Source: Edaphochlamys debaryana
Taxonomy: Eukaryota; Chlorophyta; Chlorophyceae; Chlamydomonadales
Length of the DNA stretch: 64,000 bases
Direction: 5' to 3'
Assembly (NCBI GenBank): GCA_016858145.1
Contig: JAEHOE010000073.1
Location: 248,001-312,000 of the forward strand
Shown: positions 1-10,870 of the stretch, piece after piece
Layout of the letters: each line of letters opens with the position of its first letter
How positions within the stretch are numbered: position 1 is the stretch's first letter
Notes under the pieces: generated by a model
Told to the model about the DNA's origin: nothing
Databases searched by the model: none
What the model saw: the letters and a program-made list of their open reading frames with translations, nothing else
Position numbers and translations under genes: made by a program

Positions 1-3000
1 GCCCCAGGGTCTGGCACTGCAGTGGCGGCAGTTGGGGCGGGGGCCGCGGGAGCGGCAGCCGGGATGCCTCCGCCGGGGTCTCCGCAGCCAAGTGCGACGG
101 GCCCTGCCCGCACGGGGACCGGAGGGCCCACGGGCACGCCTGCGGGGAGCAGGGCAGGGCAGGAGGGTGCGGGTGCGGGTGCGGAGGAGCGGGCGGGGCA
201 GGCAGAGGCGGACGCCGCAGGAGAGGCTGCATCAGCGGGGGCGGCGGCGGCGGCAGATCCGCCATCGCAGACCGCCAAGATAAGCAGGTGAGCTTCTGTA
301 TGCAACGGTAACACGCTTGGGGAACGGGCTCCAACCTGCAGGTTCTGTGAAGGACTCATGGGCATGCTTTCTTGTTTGTGTATGGTTCGTGTTTGTGTAT
401 GGTCGGCGCTTAACAATATTTCTGCCCTCTCCAACCTCGCCCCCACCTGCCTCAGGCCCCTTGCCAGGGAGTCCATGAGCCTCGCGTCAAGCCTGTGGGC
501 CTTCAGCGGTGCCACGCCCTCGGCCCCGGGCAGCCGCCGCCGCGGCTCCGGAGCCGCGGCGGCCCAGCCACCCGCCTTCGCGGCACCCGCGCCCAGCGCC
601 CCAAAGCCGAGGACTGACCGGCGTAGGGCGAGCAACACACCAGCTGCCGCGGCGGCGGAGCCGGAGCCCGCCCCTGGTGCGGATGCAGAGGCCGCCGGGC
701 GTGGCCCTAGCGGGCCCGGTCCCGGGCCTGTGGCGGACGCAAGGGGCGATGGGGACGGTGCTGCCGCCGGGGCCGAGGCCGGGGCCGGGGCCGTGATCGA
801 CACGCCGAGACGCGGGCGGCCGAGGGGGTCCGGTCGGGCCAGGGGCCGTCCCAGCCAGGGCGCTTCTGACGGCAGCGCCAATGCACAGCCGGCCGCCGCC
901 GCCGCCACCGCCGCTGCCGCTGCCGTGGCCAGCGCTGAAGCTGCGGAGCGAGAGCGGGCGGAGGCGGCGGCGGCCCGAGCCGCCGCGGCGGCCGCAGCAG
1001 CCGAGGCTGCCGCTGCCAAGGCAGAGGCGGAGGCAGCGGCAGCGGCGGAGGCAGCGGCAGCGGCGGAGGCAGCGGCAGCGGAGGCGGAGGCGAACAGGCA
1101 GTGGGCCGACCTCGAGGTGGCCGTGCGCCTGGCCTGCGCGGCAGCCACACGGCTGCTCGCCCGCATCGCCAAGGCCGCACTTGCCGCCCCCCTCCGCCCC
1201 TCTCTAGACGCGCATGCACCCACCCATGTTCGGGTTGCAGCCTCCGCTCCCGCCCAGCGCCTCGCAGCAGCCTGCACCGTCCTCCTCCCGACCCAGGACC
1301 CCGCTGCAGGCTCAGACCCGGACCGGACAGCGCCAGACTCGTCCGGACCTAGGGTCCGGAGTCCGGAATCCGCCCCGGCGCTCCTCGCACAGCTGGCTGA
1401 CCGAATGTGCCCGCCCCAGGACCGGCTCGACGCGCTGCGTTGGGGCTTACTAATGGCGCGGCCCGACCTGCCGATCACCATGTGGCGCAGCGCGTCCCGT
1501 ACGGCAGTACGGCACCCGCTGTCTGCCGTACCCGTGCAGCTGCTGTACGGCGTCTGGCAGATGGCGCGGTCCGGCGCCGGGTCAGCCAACCCGGCGGCGG
1601 CGGCGGTGCCGGCGGCGGCGATGGTGGCGCTGGCGGCGACGCTGAGCGGCGGCGCGGCGGCAGCGGCGTGTGGTGTGGACCCGGACGCTGACGGGGGCAT
1701 TGCCGTGGCAGTGGCAGGGGCGTGCAGACTGCTGCTGCTGTCGACAGGTGAGGGGCGTGAACACGGAAATCCTTATGCTTGGTAGGTGTGGCGACATGGT
1801 CCGCGTGGCTGGACCCGCAGTTTGTCGTGAGGGCATGGGCCTGGCTCTTCACGCCACCTCTTTCCCATGCCCCGGCAGGCTCTGGGCCCGCCACCCAAGG
1901 CGACCGGGGCCCCCAGCGGGCGCCGCAGCGGCCAGCGGGTGGGGCCAGGGGCGCGGCACCCGCCTCCACCCTCACCGCGCCAGCCGCCAAGGGCGCCGGG
2001 CCAGAGCCCAGCTTCAGGCTGGGTGGCGGCGCGGCAGCAGCGCTTGCTGCCATGGCGTGCCGGGGCGCGAGCCCGGGGGCGGTCCTTCAGCTGACGGCGC
2101 AGGTGAGGTGCTCTGCGCTTTTACCTTGCCTGACGTTGGCGGCCCCTGGCGGACGCCTGGATGTCCAGACCATGCTAGCAAGCGCCACTGTCCTTCGCTG
2201 CGTGACCATTCCAAGCTAGGACCCCCAAGCCCGGACCCACATCCCGGACCTTGGCCGTAGTCACCTTAGCATCTGCCCGCTTTCTCCTTTGGCCCTCTGC
2301 CCTGCCCCCAGCTCCTCGTGGCAGTCCCGCACGCTGGCGAACCAACCGATGCCGCGGGTGCGCCTCGGCGGGGCCGCCCCTGCGCCTACGTCCTACGCGC
2401 TGCGCACCGCAGCACGCACTTCCCGACGGCGCACATCTGCCTGCCGCCGGCTGCCTCCACCGCATCGGGATCGGGCCCTGGCGGAGGGCCCGGCGGAGCC
2501 GCCGCGGCGCCCGCTTGGGTCGCCGCCGCCAGCGCCGGCCAGCGGGCGCGCGTGTGGCTCGCGCTGGGCGCTGCGGCCCAGAAGGGGGTGGCAGCGGCGA
2601 CGGAGGCGGTCTCCGCGGGACAGGCCGCTGGCGAGGACGGCGCGGAGGAGCGTGAGCCGGTTGTTCCGCTAGCCGCGGCGGTCCAGGTACGCTGGTCGGA
2701 TTTGCCGCTTTGGACTATGCTTCATGCAGCATGTGGCACGCAAAGCCACGGCCAGAATGAACTGGACCCCGGCTGTGCGCGTGCGTCGCCCGCACCGCCC
2801 TCCTTCATACCGTCACCCTCGCCCTGCTTGCTGCCCCCGTGCGCACAGGACCTGCCCGACGCCATGGCGGCCCTGCTCGCGGCCGTGTCCCGAGCGGCAT
2901 CCGAGCTGGCGGTCGGCTCGCCGGGGGCGGAGGGCGCCAGTGCGGGGCCGAGTGGCGGGGAGGCGGGTGTGCGGGAGCTGGAGCTCCTGGAGATGGCGGC

Positions 3001-6000
3001 CAGGCAGGTGGCCGCAGCGACCGAGGTGCGTCCGGCAATGGATGGCGGGGGTGTGGCGTTGTCATGCAGCAACATCGACGGATGGACGCGGTTGATGGGT
3101 TGAGGTATCACCATGCCGCCAGGCTCTTGGCTGAAGGCATGCTGCGGTGCCGAAGGCGCGTGTAGCCAAGGCGCCCTAGGTAGCAAGCCCTACCAGTACC
3201 GATACCTGTCCCCGTGCGGGCTGGGTCTTTGCATCCCTCCCTCACTACATGCCCCCCTTGCGTCGCTCCCTGCCGCTTCCACAGTGTGCCACCGCCTGCA
3301 CAGCCGCCCTGCTGCACATCGCCACCACCGCTGCCCCCGGCCCCGGCCCTGGGCCCTCGTCCTCCGCCGCCACGAACCCTGCCTCCTCCGGCCCCGGCCC
3401 GAGCCCCGCACCTGCTCAGTCCAAAGGCGGCGCCCGGCGCCAGAAGCCCGCTGCGGCCGCAGCCGCTACTGCGGCGGCGGTACCCGGAGGATGGTGGGAG
3501 CTGTGCCTGACGGTGGCCCTGGCCACGTGGCACGCGGCAGAGATCGACTTGATTCTGGAGCAGGTGGGGTGCAGTCCCTTGGCCGCCCTTGGCAAGAGTT
3601 GTCTCAGGGGCTTCCTGATCCTTCAGGGACCCGAAGATGCCTTTTATTGTGCGCTCCGTGGCCTCATCCTTGCCATACTGCTTGATTGTAACATAGATGC
3701 ATACACATGCGCGCTTGCGAGCCTCCAACTGGTACCTTGCTCCCCGGCACCTGCCCCGACCCCCTGCTCGCAGCTCGCGGCCTCCCGCAGCGTGCGCCTG
3801 ATCCGCCGCAGCGCGCGCCTCCTTCGCCGCGTGGAGAGGTGGCAGGTGGGGCAACTCATTTTGTTGGTTGGCACGGTTGGCCGGTGCGACCAGCCTTGGA
3901 GCATCGGCAGCTTGCTATGGAAGGCAACTCAAGCCTGTCAAGCTGACGCTTGTAACTTTGCCTGCCGCTGATAACATCTCTGTCTCGACTGTGCGCTGTG
4001 CCCTCAGGCTGCTTACGTCCGCCTGCAAGCCTACCTGGACCGTCCTCCTGTTAGGGCTGCAGCCGGCGAGGCACCAGCTGCCGGGATCCCCGGCCCTGCC
4101 GGCAGCCCCCGTGCTGCGGCACCCGCTCTGGCGGCGGCCTCAGCGCCTGCACCCGCTGCAGCGGCCATGGTGGTCGCGCTCCTGGCCAAGGCGACGGAGA
4201 AGGTGTGCGGGCGGAGCGCCCAGTCCGAGGCCCAACACCCCGAGCCGCCCTCCCCGGCGCCGCCGCCCTCGCTGGGTTCACAGCGGCCGGGCTCTGCGGC
4301 CGCGGCTGCGGGCGGGGCGGGGTGCGGCCCTGGTGCCGAGGGCCGTGGGCCCGAGGCTTCGGATGCTGGGATGACGCTGGCAAGGCAGGCGGACGGACCC
4401 GGTGGGTCACGGATGGCAGCTGCGGGGGCTGGCGGGGAGGCCATCCCCAATGAGCCGCTGTGCCTCCTGTTCGGAGAGGTGTGTCGCTCAGACAGCAGTG
4501 ATGAGGACAGCGACGAGGAAGTCCACGAAAGCGGTGGGGAGGACGCAGACGGAGACGGACACGAAGCGGACGCGGAGCAGGAAGAGCTGGGGCCGGGTGC
4601 GCCCGCAGCGGTACGCGGGCGCCGTGGCCGCAAGGCGGCGACTGAGGGCGTTCGGACGGCACCGGCGGGCACGGCTGGAGGAACCACGGTTCGGCCGGCG
4701 GCCAGGCGGGCCCAGGTGCCGCTGCAGGCGCTGCGGCCGCTGCAGGCCCCACCCCAGCAGCCAGCGGCAGCCAAGCCTGGCGACGAGCCGCCGAGCAAGC
4801 GGGAGGGACGGGCCAAGCGGCAGCGGCAGGGCCTGGCACAGGACGACGCGGCGGCAGGGGCGGCCCAGACGGCAGTCGTGCCCCCTGCGCCGCCCTCGCC
4901 GCCGGCCCCGGCCCCACCAGCCGCACAGGCCCCGGCGGCGGCTGGCGCAGTCCCTTCGCTGGGGCTGGCGGCAGCGGCGGCGGCCCGAGGCCTGACGGCA
5001 GCGCGGGCAGCGGCGTCGGCAGATCCAGCCGTGCCGGCGCTGCCGCCGGCGTTGGCCGCTGCAGCGGCACCGCCGGCTGCCGCCCGGCCAGCCGCCGCCG
5101 CGGGCCCTCGGCGCATCATCCGCCCCATACCGCTGGCGGCCGCAGCGCACGCAAAGCGCGAGCCTGCTGCGCCCGGCCCTGCGGGGTCAGCGGCGGCCCT
5201 GACCATGGCACAAGCCGCACCGTCCGCACCGGCGACGGTGGCGGCGGCTGCGGCAGCGGCAGCGGCAAGCCAGGGCGCCGCAGGGTTCAGCGGCCGCCCG
5301 GCGGCGCTGTCTGCTTCGCCCCAGGCCCCGGCAGCGCCAGCGCCAGCGCCAGCTGCAGCGGCGGGTACAGAAGCGAAGGCGCCGGCACGCGGCCGCAAGC
5401 GCTCCGCCGGCGCCGCCGCAATGCAGCCGCCGTTGGCCGCTGGCGCTGCCGCTGCCGCTGCTGCCGCCGACCGCCCAGCTGCAGCAGCCTTGCCGCCGGC
5501 GACCGGCGGCAGCAAGCGCCCTCGCAGGTCCGACGGAGCGCCCGCACGCTCCCAACCCCCAGCCCAGGACGCCGCTGGAGAGGCCACTGCCGAGCCGGCC
5601 GCCGCCGCCAAGCCGGCCGCTGCGGGGCGCAAGCGCTCCTCCCAGGGCAAGGGCAGGGGCAGGGGGCGCAAGGGGGTGGAGAAGCGGCCGCCCAAGAACG
5701 CCTTCGTGGCAGCGTGCGTGCACGAGACGGGCGGTCGGGAGTCGGGTGAGGCGGGTCGGGGCGAGTCGTGGCGCAGTCGAGCTTGTTTGCCCGCGTCACC
5801 CCGATCTGAGCCTCGTCCAGGCCCCCGCGCGTCCCGCGGCGCGCCTAGCGACGGTAGTCGATGCTCCTCAAGGGTCAACCTGGAAGTTGTGCTGACCCTC
5901 CCTGCCCTATCGTCCCCATACTCAATCCCTTTGCCCTTTCTTGCCCTATGCGCTTGCCCGACCCGCCCGACCCCAGGCTCGGACGACTACTCCTCGGGCC

Positions 6001-6101
6001 TGGAGGACTTCATCGTGTGCCAGCCCGACCGTAACTACGGCAGCCTGTTTGAGAAGAAGTACCGCTACGTGGCCAGCGATGATGAGGAGCCCCTGGCATG
6101 A
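1..6101 (+). CDS. Alanine-rich protein of unknown function, 5' partial
   Basis: Family not recognised. The 5' end lies outside the window. Exons that join with consistent phases are 1-287, 456-1747, 1879-2102, 2312-2686, 2849-3025, 3285-3563, 3774-3845, 4008-5745 and 5977-6101, giving 1522 residues with stop TGA at 6099-6101. The N-terminal two thirds mix Ala/Glu-rich low complexity with helical stretches such as the part ending in ALRWGLLMARPDLPITMW. A very acidic patch (around 4490-4580, SDSSDEDSDEE) is followed by more than 1 kb of Ala/Pro coding with basic KR clusters. The C-terminus returns to ordinary composition, with SSGLEDFIVCQPDRNYG, and looks like the conserved part. Acidic and KR-rich tracts suggest a nuclear protein, by inference only. 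The last intron (5746-5976) is 231 nt and has no stop codon, so it could be retained without breaking the frame. Confidence 0.7.
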
Positions 6102-6623
6102 GCACTAGACGGGGGGCTCGGACCTCGGAGGGAAAGGCGGCGGGGTTGCATTGGGCCCAGGTCATGGGTGCGGGCTCTGGGGTGAGGCGGCGGGTTGTGT
6201 TGAGTGGAGGAGTCCCGGGGAGCGGGCGAGGGGCGGAAGGCACGTGAACTGGTAGTGCCGGAGCTCGTGGCGGGTTTCGAGTACGTGGGGTGTTTCCAGG
6301 GCAGGGTGTCGCGGCATACTGTGGAGGGTTGCACGCTGCGACATTTGAGAGCTTATGCTGGTCTTAATGGAGAACAACTTGGCGTAGAGCCTTACAGTAA
6401 TTTGGGGGCTCGGTGCTATGCGTTGCGCGGGGCAGGCGTGCTGGTGATGTAGCCTGTGGTACGCCTCGAAATTGAATATGACGGTCGGTTTCGGCCTTGC
6501 AAATGGACACGGCCTTGCAAAACGTGTGTGGCCGTACAAAGTGCGCCGTACGCTTCCGCTTTTGGCCCCAAACGCGGGCTGGTCGCTCACCCGTGTGTCT
6601 TGCCTAGACCACAGTACTGAAAG
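6102..6623. other. Intergenic spacer
   Basis: This spacer lies between two plus-strand genes. It should hold the 3' UTR of the alanine-rich gene and the promoter or 5' UTR of the DUF1995 gene. No TGTAA signal or convincing coding segment was seen. Confidence 0.6.
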
Positions 6624-9467
6624 ATGCAGACCCTTACGCGCCTGCAGCGACCGGCCGCGCGGCCATGCGCGCAAGCATCACCCGCAGCCGTGGCTGTTAG
6701 GCCTGCAACGCTTGCCCAGAGCTCATACTCAGCTACGACTATATCGTCCGTGGCGCCGCAGCTGGGCGCAGGGCTGCTTCACGAGCGCAAGCGGGCTGTG
6801 GCCGCTCGGGCCACCGACGAGAGCGTCACCCAATACGATGTGGCTACTCCTCCTCCAGAGGATGATGGAGTGGACCTGGGCCCGCGCGACGATGATGTGC
6901 GTTCGGGGTGCCTACTACTTCATCGCAAGGCATCCATCGCCAGAGCACGGCGTTCACCCGGCTGACAGCTTCCTGTGGCTCGTAGGTGCTACCCAACAGC
7001 CTGGCAGATTCCATCGACCAGGCTGCCGCGGCCACAGCCCTGGCCATCCAGCGCGGAAACAACCGGTGCCAGGTGCGTCCGTCGCTTCCGTCAGCGTTGC
7101 TGAGCCTAGAGGGTTGCTAGACGCAGGTTGGGCGTCGGGGATCTAGGGGCTGCGTCAAAGCTCCGTGTGGCAGGTGTGGGGACCGTGTGACCATACCCTG
7201 GGGGCCGTGTGACCATACCCACAGCAGCCCACGCCGTCAGGCAGGCCCTTCGATTGATATTGTCTTGACCGAGAGTACAGCTCGTCACGTTCCTCTTCAT
7301 GCCCGCTCCTCCCAATTATACTCACCTCTTGCAACCTCCATATCCCCTGAGCTCCTTCGCAAGAAACAGTCTCTTCACTCTAAAGGCTCGGCAACAGACG
7401 AACAAATCCCTTTCCCCTACCCCCCCCCCCCACTAGGTGGAGCTGCACATGCCCGAGTTCTGGGACCCCATCTCGGGCCCCCAGTTCCCCAACCGCGGCG
7501 ACCAGGAGCGCTTCTGGCGCATCACCCGCCGCTTCCTGGAGCAGCTCGCCATCGCACTCAGCTCCGACCAGATCCGCGCGGTGCGTGTGCGCCGTACACT
7601 GCCGTACGAAGGTGTCGCGCGGGTGCCGTACACCTGCCGTCTCGGCTGTGCAGACGGGGATATTGCGGGGGGCGGGGCGGACCGGTCGCCGGTGGGCCGG
7701 GGACGGCGAGGGGCACGAGCGACGGGCCGCCCTGGGCTTGCCTTCTTCCCGGCCCTCCCTCAAGCGCAGGCCGTCACCGATCCCGACCCGGACACCCCCT
7801 CGAGGCCCCCCGCCCCTCTCCCAATCCCGACCCACTTCCTCTGCCCCACTCCCGCGTGCCGACATCCCGCATTCTCCCCCCCCCCACGGCCGCAGGTCTA
7901 CCCCGACGCCGGTGTGGCCGCCATGCTGACCCACCAGTGGCAGGACCGCCTCTTCAACATCTCGTCGCTCAACGACCGCAGGTGGGGAGCGGGGCGGCGG
8001 CGGGGGCGGGCGGGGTGGCGTGCAGGGGCAGGCTGGGGAGGAGAGGACTCCTCTGAGCTTATGGGCCAGGGTGCGGGCGCAGGACAAGAGGCTGCTCAGT
8101 TGGCCCCTCACCCCCTCCCTCCGCTCCAAAAGTGACGCCCCCTTTCCCTCCCAATCCCACTCCTCCCCCCCACCACCACCAAGGCCCTTTGACAAGGAGG
8201 ACGACCTCATCGTGGTGGCGTGCCCCGACCCCCCGGGCGCCGATGACACCATGCGCCTGGTGAGCGGCGGTTGGCGGTTGGTGCTTGGCGGTTGGCGGTT
8301 GGCTTCGGGGCTCGTGCCAAGGCGGATCCCGCTCCGCTCATTTGCTCACGAGCAAGGCATCACTCATTCTCTCCCTCCTCACCCCCTCGCAGGTGCGTCA
8401 GGTGGGCGAGGCGGACGAGGAGGCCGGCACCCTGGGCCGCCCCATCGTGCTCTTCAACCAGCGCCTGTCCAGGTGGGGCCTGGAGAGTTGGGTGTAGGAG
8501 GCGGCTCGGCGGGGGTTAGGAGGGCGGGCGGCACGCGGCAGAGCGCCTTCTCGGGGCAGGGGCAACGTTTCGGGGGCCACGCGGGCGGTGTGGTCAGTCC
8601 TTTGTGGATATTCCGCCCACAACCTCATCCTCCCTTGCCCGCACGCCCGCTCCTTCCCGCCTCCCAGCGGCGACGTGGGCCTGGGCCTCAACTCCCGGCG
8701 CATCCGCAACACCTTCCTCTCCAACTTCACGGTTACCTACTCCCTGCGCCCCATCGGGGACATCGGCTCCGTGTACAGGCGCTACCCGGAGCAGTGGAAG
8801 GTGGGGCCAGGGAGGGGGGGGGGTGGAGGAGGAAGGGGAGAGGGGGAAGGACAAGCAGAGAGGGCGCAGCGGGCGGGGCCAGTCCTGGGGTGAGGGTCCG
8901 GCATCGGCAGTGCCACGGTGTGCTATACTCACCGCCGCCGCCACCTGCCCTCCGCCCACCACCTCATGATTGGCTGTCTAGCCTCTCACTACCGCTGACC
9001 TTGCGATACACACCCAACCGACCCACCCCGACCCCTCCCAGGTATTTGTGGAGGAGGCCACCATGCCGGGTCGGTACCGCCTGATCAAGGAGTCCCCGTC
9101 GCGGCCCATGGGTGGGTGGGGGGCCGGCGCTCTGCGCGGCGCGGGATGCTGGTGCTGAGACGTGAGGTACCGTACCGACCATGCAATTCGGGACCGCCAC
9201 ATGCGGGCCTTTCTCTTCTCCACCCCGCCACCCAAACCCAACTCACCCCTCCCCACTCCGACACCCCACACCCACACCCCCACCCCCCCCCACCCCCCAG
9301 GCGAGGCCCTTGACTTCATGGTGCGCGAGGCGCTGGACGGCCCCGGGGCCGGCGGCGAGGGCGCTGGGGGCGAGGGCGGCGACCCCGCCAAGCCCCCCTC
9401 GCTGCTGCAGCAGCTGTCCCGCGCCGCCACCTCCATGAACTACTTCATGCGCTCGCTGCGGAACTGA
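6624..9467 (+). CDS. Plastid-targeted DUF1995-domain protein (LPA3-like)
   Basis: Nine exons close perfectly: 6624-6896, 6986-7072, 7437-7580, 7896-7981, 8184-8259, 8393-8472, 8668-8800, 9042-9111 and 9301-9467 (371 residues). Residues 1-60 are rich in Arg, Ala, Ser and Thr and poor in acidic residues (start MQTLTRLQRPAARP), as in a chloroplast transit peptide. The DUF1995 domain follows: LPNSLADSIDQAAAATALAI, then VELHMPEFWDPISG, the N-R-G-D-Q segment, VVACPDPPGADD, PIVLFNQRLS and a closing FVEEATMPGRYRL block. DUF1995 proteins of plants and algae are plastid proteins; Arabidopsis LPA3, which aids photosystem II assembly, belongs to this family. A role in PSII or thylakoid biogenesis is therefore an inference from family membership. 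The ATG at 6624 gives the transit peptide and is in frame with exon 2. The last 30 residues are Gly/Ala-rich plus a helix. Confidence 0.92.
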
Positions 9468-9469
9468 GC

Positions 9470-9640
9470 GGGTGGGAGGCGGCAGGAGCAGGAGGAGGAG
9501 GCAGGAGGAGCGGAGGAGGCCAGAGGTGGAGGCAGGAGGGGGGAGCAGGAGGCGGCAGGAGGAGCAGAGGAGGAGCCAGCAGGAGGCTGAGGCTGGAGGG
9601 GGGAGCAGAAGGCGGGAGGCAGGGGCTGGGGGAGGGAGGC
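9470..9640. repeat. Polypurine GGAGGCAGGAGG minisatellite
   Basis: An imperfect G/A-only repeat on the plus strand built from GGAGGCAGGAGG and GGAGGAGCAG units. It starts 3 nt after the stop of the DUF1995 gene and so probably lies in its 3' UTR. Confidence 0.8.
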
Positions 9641-10477
9641 CCTGTGGAGCTGGGCTGGCCGCATGTGGGGTTGGGGCTGGTACTGGGGGCCGCTGCAGAC
9701 TGAGGTGGTACGTCAGTCCCGGGGCCGGGGGGCGGGGCCGGGGGCGGCTGGGGGTCCAGCGGCATGACGGGGGCCGACGGGTGCATGGGAGTGGGGAGTG
9801 GACCGTGCAGTTTGGGGAGGAGCGTGGGAGGGGAGGGGAGGGGAGGTCAGGTGCTGCAGCTGGGCTCTGAGCGAGCAGGCTGTAGACACACAGCACCGGA
9901 GCCGTTTGGGGGAATGGGAAATGGGGACGAGGTTACGCGAAAAGCCAGGCCGTGTGGGGGAGTCACGGGAGAGCCGAGAGGGCAGGCGGTACTCTGGGTG
10001 CAGAGTGGGGCCGAGCGGAGCAGCTGTCTGTGAGGGTGCTGTGCACGTTGTGCAGGAAAGTGGAGTGTGTTGCGGGAGCGAGGTTCGGGGCCTAGCTGGC
10101 CCAGGTCTTGGCCCCAGCGAGGCCGGAGTGCAACCAAACTCTATCGTCTCGGTGGCCTTGACAGCCCTTCCCCAATCCCCATAGCCTGGAGTCCGCGTGC
10201 CGCGGGGCTGGCTGGAAGTACATCCGAGCCTTCCGAGGCAAGTCATGCCGAGCGAGTTGCATTGGAGAGGCCTGGCGTCATGTGCAGCGCAGCCGGGGCA
10301 GCTCGTCCGCGGCAATGTGGTCAGGCCAGACAGTTCCAACCGGTTACAGCTGGCACGCCAGACGCATCAGTCATCACCGTCCGTACCAGCAGCGCTTAAA
10401 TTCAACCCCGCGTGCCGTATGTATGCCAGCATGCTCGATTTCCCCTAACGGCATTACTATGTACGGTATCATGTGTA

Positions 10478-10482
10478 TGTAA
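10478..10482 (+). terminator. Candidate TGTAA polyadenylation signal
   Basis: TGTAA is the usual polyadenylation signal in Chlamydomonas-type algae. This copy lies about 1.0 kb after the DUF1995 stop codon and is the first one I saw downstream. The assignment is by motif only. Confidence 0.4.
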
Positions 10483-10870
10483 GACGATGAAGGAGTGAAA
10501 CGTGCATGTGCGTGCTCCGGGCAGGCAGGACTCCTAAAGCTCACCACACCGCGGAGTATCCATCCCATGAATAGCTGGCAGGATCAATGCAAGTGCAGTG
10601 CAGGCGCAGCTCAAATCAATAGGAAGGAAAGCTGGACAAGCTGGAGCCCTTATTGGCCTTAGTTCGAGCCCTCCCCTCTAGCACGCGCACATGCAGCCGG
10701 GCCTTATAACCCTACGTGCGCGTGGTGTATGTTGTACGGTGTACGGTACTGCGGATGTATATGGTTCGGGTGGTGCGGGCCTGTAATACTGTCTGTCTGT
10801 GAGCCAGGTACGGTAGATGGCTTCATCTCTCAGCTGCCTCCGCCGGCCCACTTTCCGGCTATCCGGCTGA

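Larger units (their letters stand above)
9468..10870. other. Convergent intergenic region with purine-rich minisatellite
   Basis: This region separates the DUF1995 gene (+) from the convergent beta-lactamase-like gene (-). Positions 9470-9640 are an imperfect GGAGGCAGGAGG-type polypurine repeat starting right after the stop codon. No coding segment was recognised. Short GTACGG-type repeats lie at 10730-10765. Confidence 0.6.

Noticed and set aside
4031..5878. 615-codon open frame on the minus strand
   Set aside because: It is the antisense shadow of the alanine-rich exon 4008-5745. GC-rich Ala/Gly codons leave the other frames open, and it has no splice or family support.
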